This document shows, one piece after another, positions 60,128 through 64,000 of a stretch of 64,000 nucleotides of DNA. The notes under the pieces were generated by a model. It was not told the DNA's origin and searched no databases. It saw only the letters and a program-made list of their open reading frames with translations. The stretch is from the NCBI GenBank assembly GCA_949130495.1, contig OX422208.1, positions 395,520,561 through 395,584,560 on the forward strand, read 5' to 3'. The stretch comes from Sambucus nigra. Lineage: Eukaryota; Streptophyta; Magnoliopsida; Dipsacales; Adoxaceae. Made by a program: the position numbers and the translations under genes. Within the stretch, counting starts at the first letter, position 1. Every line of letters starts with the position of its first letter.

Positions 60128-63100
60128 TGACACCCTGCCCAATTAAATATCGGGTGACCAGTCCTTTATAAAATTTAAACCAGAGTATTCGGTTGGTTAA
60201 TTCTTAACATCACTGTCAAAAAATAATTTTCTTATTAACCACCTAATAATTAATTAAACTAGTGTCAAAATATTTTTCCATTAGTAAAAATTATTTAATT
60301 TAAATCATTAAACGCATCCAACCTTTTCACGAATAAATGAATAATGAATACAACACTATCTCACTGAATGTAAAGAAACTGGAATAATCGTCCCAGTTAC
60401 ATAAAAATCCAAATCATCAAAATATAATAATACTAAATTCGACTGACTACTGAATATGTAAAAGAAAAGTGTACAATGTCTCTCTGACATACAAATATAA
60501 GAATGGACAACACCTGCCCTAACTGGAAAGTTTAAACAATAGAACTGAGATGATAGAAGTGGAAGGGTCTAAATATGAGGACCTGCAACTTCCACAATAG
60601 CTGCAGCACGTCAAATGATCCGAAAGTCTAAACTTGGCATCCCTGTGGCTGGACACCTAAAATAAAATATAACAAGAGAAAAGAGATTTTGCAATAGAAG
60701 GGTCAGAGACCGAGTGTAAAACATTTTAAAACAATCTAGAAAGTATTTAAAAATTGCAATAAAGCAAATATTATGTGCATGTTAGCTTTTCGAGCACTCA
60801 CTTGAGATTCTCACCTCTCAACTATTGTGCACGCCTAATGTACTTTAATCCATCCTAATCATCTTAATCACACCTAACTAGGCCGTAACCATAAACCTTC
60901 TAATCCTCACCCACAACAATAACCCGTATTCCCTAGATATAGTTATTATTAAAATTTTTGCATTTACTATCCCAAGTAAAATTTCACAATAAGGTTAAGA
61001 ATTCACATAATTGATTGATTCCATTTACATACTCATCTATATATTCTCACGGTATATTAAATCACAAGTATTTATTTTCCATTACGCTACCATAAATAAA
61101 TACTAATACCACACCCCTAGACTCAGCTGTGGTGCGAGCGTACTCTGCTATCGAGTCTCGGTACATCTCGTACTGAATAAGGACAATTAATTCGGAATCA
61201 CTCTGAAACTGTATAAATACAAGTCACACATATTGGAGGCGAACATAGTTCCAAGCCTTTGGGCTATGCACATACCTACGCACCCATATGACCGCCAACT
61301 TAAGAAATCACAGATAAGTCGTTCCTTGGTTCTATGCTCTGAGGTACCAATTTAATATCCCCCCGGAATTCACACAACCCATCATAGGGGTGTTCAGAAA
61401 ACCGATTGGACCGGCGAACCGAACCGGACCAAACCGGAACGCATTAATTTTTCCGGTCTTTTTTTTTAATCGGTCCGGTCCAGTTTTTTTTGGCAAACCG
61501 GTCTAACCGGTCCGGTCCTTGATCTATCACAAAAAATAACCGATATGGACCGGTCCGGACCGGTTACATATAAATATATATATTTTATTACATTTGATCC
61601 TAGGAAAAAAATTAAGGATAAATTCGTCATTTTGAAAACTAAATTAGAAAACCCTAACTATAATAACACTCACTCACTCATCCTTTCATCTCTCTCCTGC
61701 AGCCGTTATTTTCTCTCTCTCACAAGGATAAAGATAAATGGTATGCTGTTAAAGATACAAGGGAGCCTCCTCGCCGCCCCTCGTCTCCTCTCAGCCTCCT
61801 CGCCGCTCTTCTTAGCCTCCATCTTTACGGTATGTTGTTAAAGATCTGTTGTTTCAATCTGCTCCTCTATCTTTATGGTATGCTGTTAAAGATCTTTACG
61901 ACTTCTTATTTTCGATCTGCTGTTTCTTCCAACTTGATGTTATGTATATATATATATATATACACAACAATTAGAATAATAGTTAAAATATATATACAAC
62001 AGTTAGAATAATAGTTAGAATATCTGTATAACAGTTAGAACTTGGAGCTGATTGTTAAAGGGTAGTTTCATTGTTAAAGGGGGCTGATTGTTAAAGGGTA
62101 GCTTCATTTCAGTAGTTTCATAACAGTTGGAACTTGGAGCTATTTTATTTTAGATCAGCATGCTCCATCAGTTTGAACAGTTTTGAAGGGCAATTTTCAT
62201 TTTAAAAAGATTATCTCAATAAGATTAGGACCGACAAGTTAGACCGAACCGACTATACAAAAAACCGGACCGACTAAGCCCGAAAAACCGATTTAATCGG
62301 TCCGGTCTTGGTCCAATTTTTTTTAGGACCGGTTTAATCGGTCCAGTCCTTAAATTTACTAAAAATCAGATCGGACCAGACCGCGAACACCCCTAACCCA
62401 TCAAGATCATTAAGTATACACACAACCCAAATATTTTAGTTCATATGTAGTATTATTCTTATTACTACTTACGATATATTTATTTAATTATGAATACTCT
62501 CTCTCGTAATTCTTAAGGATAATTTACCGCTCCAAACACCATAAAGTTTTATTCCCAAATAACTTTAATAATTCTGCCCTATACCGAAATAAATTCCACA
62601 TTATTTAATCTCACTCGAATTAACTATGTTGCACAAATTGGAACCAAAACGAATTGTCTAGAAATCCTATCATATCGCTAAAAAAAAATTGCATCTCGTT
62701 CGAATGAGATATAAGGTCATTTGAACAACCTCTTCGTGCTGGATGCCATCTCGCTTGAACGAGGTCCAATCTCGTTCGAGCGAGATTGTACAACTTCGTC
62801 CCCTACCTCCGCCTGCTGCATTTTTTCGCCATTAACAACTCTAAAACCTCTACTGATTGCTCCGAAACTCCCAACAATTAATTCCAATCATTATTCCAAC
62901 ATATGTGGGATGATTTCTAATAACCTAGAATTATTTAATCATGTATAAAACTTGAAAACTCTGAAAATCCCCAATTTAACAACATAAACTTTAGTTTTTC
63001 AAATTTCTCTTCAAGAACATAAAAAATTCAAATTCGTTCATCACAGTCAATCATCAATCCGTGATTTCTAACCTACATACAAGAGGGATTGATCTAATTC

Positions 63101-63915
63101 AATTTCAGGCTTCAATTGATTATCTTAACTCCTGAATTTCATCAAAATTATGAAAATACATGGGTATTATACACCTATATTAACATGAACATGATTATGG
63201 CTATGGATTTGGAAGAATTAAACACTTATCTCATGAAAGAAGGTCTGATCCGTTGATGTAGTTAGTATGATTGCGATCCTCGCTCTCTGATCTACGCGAT
63301 GGTGACCTTGGTGGTGTAAAAGGTGCAATGGTGGTGGCTTTGGCCCTAGAAACCTCTCATCCTCCTTCCTCCTTCTGGCCTCTCTGTGTCTAACACTGAT
63401 AGCCCTAATCTATCTCACGTACATGATATTTTATTCCTTTAATTTTCGTCACTAATTATACTCCGAAAATACAAATTATTAAAATGCCCTCTCGGGATGC
63501 CGGTTTGATCTAAAACTGTCACGGGACCCCAACTAAACACCCGAGTAGACTTTTCTGACTATCTCGATCCATTCGGACACATTGATGCACTCGAAATGAC
63601 CATTTGGGCGACTTATAAATATTTTACTTTTTATTTCATTAATTTAGTCCGACACGATTGACATGCGCTTCCCGATTTAATTACCGTAATTGTCATATTT
63701 CTCACTCGTGACAAGTTTCATAAGTTTTCAATCATACCACAATCAAATATTACTTTATTTGCTCAGTAATATTCAATATAATTCTCATCAATAAATACCA
63801 ACCCTTATCTCGCTAGTTAATATTTATATTAATCCGAATTAATTATCAATTAATTTCTCTTATTTGATTTAATTAATCCAATAAAAAAAATCATTAAAAA
63901 ATACGGAGTGTTACA
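60128..63915 (-). repeat. LTR of a third Tekay-like element, split by a MITE
   Basis: Begins TGACACCCTGCCC and ends GGAGTGTTACA. It matches 1-756 plus 8783-10958 throughout, including the TCGTTCGA-type palindromes (62695-62790). After removing the 1011-bp MITE and its 8-bp duplication it is about 2.77 kb. The element body continues past the window end. Confidence 0.85.
61385..62395. mobile_element. 1-kb hAT MITE in the Tekay LTR
   Basis: Ends TAGGGGTGTTC / GAACACCCCTA. The exact 8-bp duplication ACCCATCA lies at 61377-61384 and 62396-62403. Both arms are dense in CCGGTCCGGT and AACCGGACC, so they can fold back. The centre (61610-61860) differs in composition and looks like a gene leader. Confidence 0.9.
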
Positions 63916-64000
63916 TACTTCCTCCCTTACAACGAAATTTTGTCCCGAAATTCGAAAAATAAAAGTACACCTGGTAACAATAATTCTAGATATTTCTCAC
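63916..64000 (-). mobile_element. Interior start of the third Tekay-like element
   Basis: tacttcctcccttacaacga, then 'aaattttgtcccgaaattcg', parallels 10959-11040, the polypurine tract and 3' end of pol. The rest lies beyond the window. Confidence 0.75.

Overview
The window is nuclear DNA from a flowering plant, most likely a eudicot. The evidence is one intron-rich plant gene (a G-patch nucleolar protein of PINX1/GPATCH4 type), plant-type LTR retrotransposons primed by tRNA-iMet or tRNA-Asp, L1-type LINEs, and many hAT, Mutator-like and PIF-like elements. Most of the sequence is decayed transposable-element DNA. I saw no bacterial genes, rRNA, tRNA or CRISPR.

Layout. (1) Positions 1-17486 hold a minus-strand Ty3/gypsy chromovirus (Tekay-like). 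Its left LTR is split by a second gypsy-type element with about 3.1-kb LTRs and a non-coding interior (757-8777). Its gag-pol is dead and is interrupted in the reverse transcriptase by a 747-bp fold-back hAT MITE (13369-14115). (2) Positions 17487-26374 hold a minus-strand Athila-like element with a tRNA-Asp primer site and a degenerate gag-like ORF but no pol. Its left LTR is truncated and fused to the truncated chromovirus LTR. (3) Positions 26375-32235 contain LTR debris and a broken Myb/SANT-like gene. (4) A PIF-like MITE (32236-33767) ends about 245 bp before the start codon of the G-patch gene.

(5) The G-patch gene runs from 34012 to 53105 on the plus strand, with eleven coding exons giving 370 codons. 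Three introns are swollen to 3.6, 7.2 and 6.0 kb. They contain an antisense L1 fragment, a sense LINE, a hAT MITE carrying a further inverted-repeat element, a TRIM with 5-bp target duplications, a Mutator-like MITE, and three hAT elements nested one inside another, each with its own 8-bp target duplication. The middle hAT keeps the C-terminal part of a transposase.

(6) Positions 54157-59812 hold a non-autonomous LTR element with a 33-bp minisatellite (11 codons per unit) and a 710-bp miniature LTR element inside it. (7) Positions 60128-64000 hold the LTR and first interior bases of another Tekay-like element, split by a 1-kb hAT MITE.

Only the G-patch gene looks functional. It probably acts in the nucleolus (ribosome biogenesis or telomerase-related functions, by family). 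All splice sites were chosen by hand from GT/AG sites and reading phase. Element boundaries come from matching termini and target duplications read by eye.
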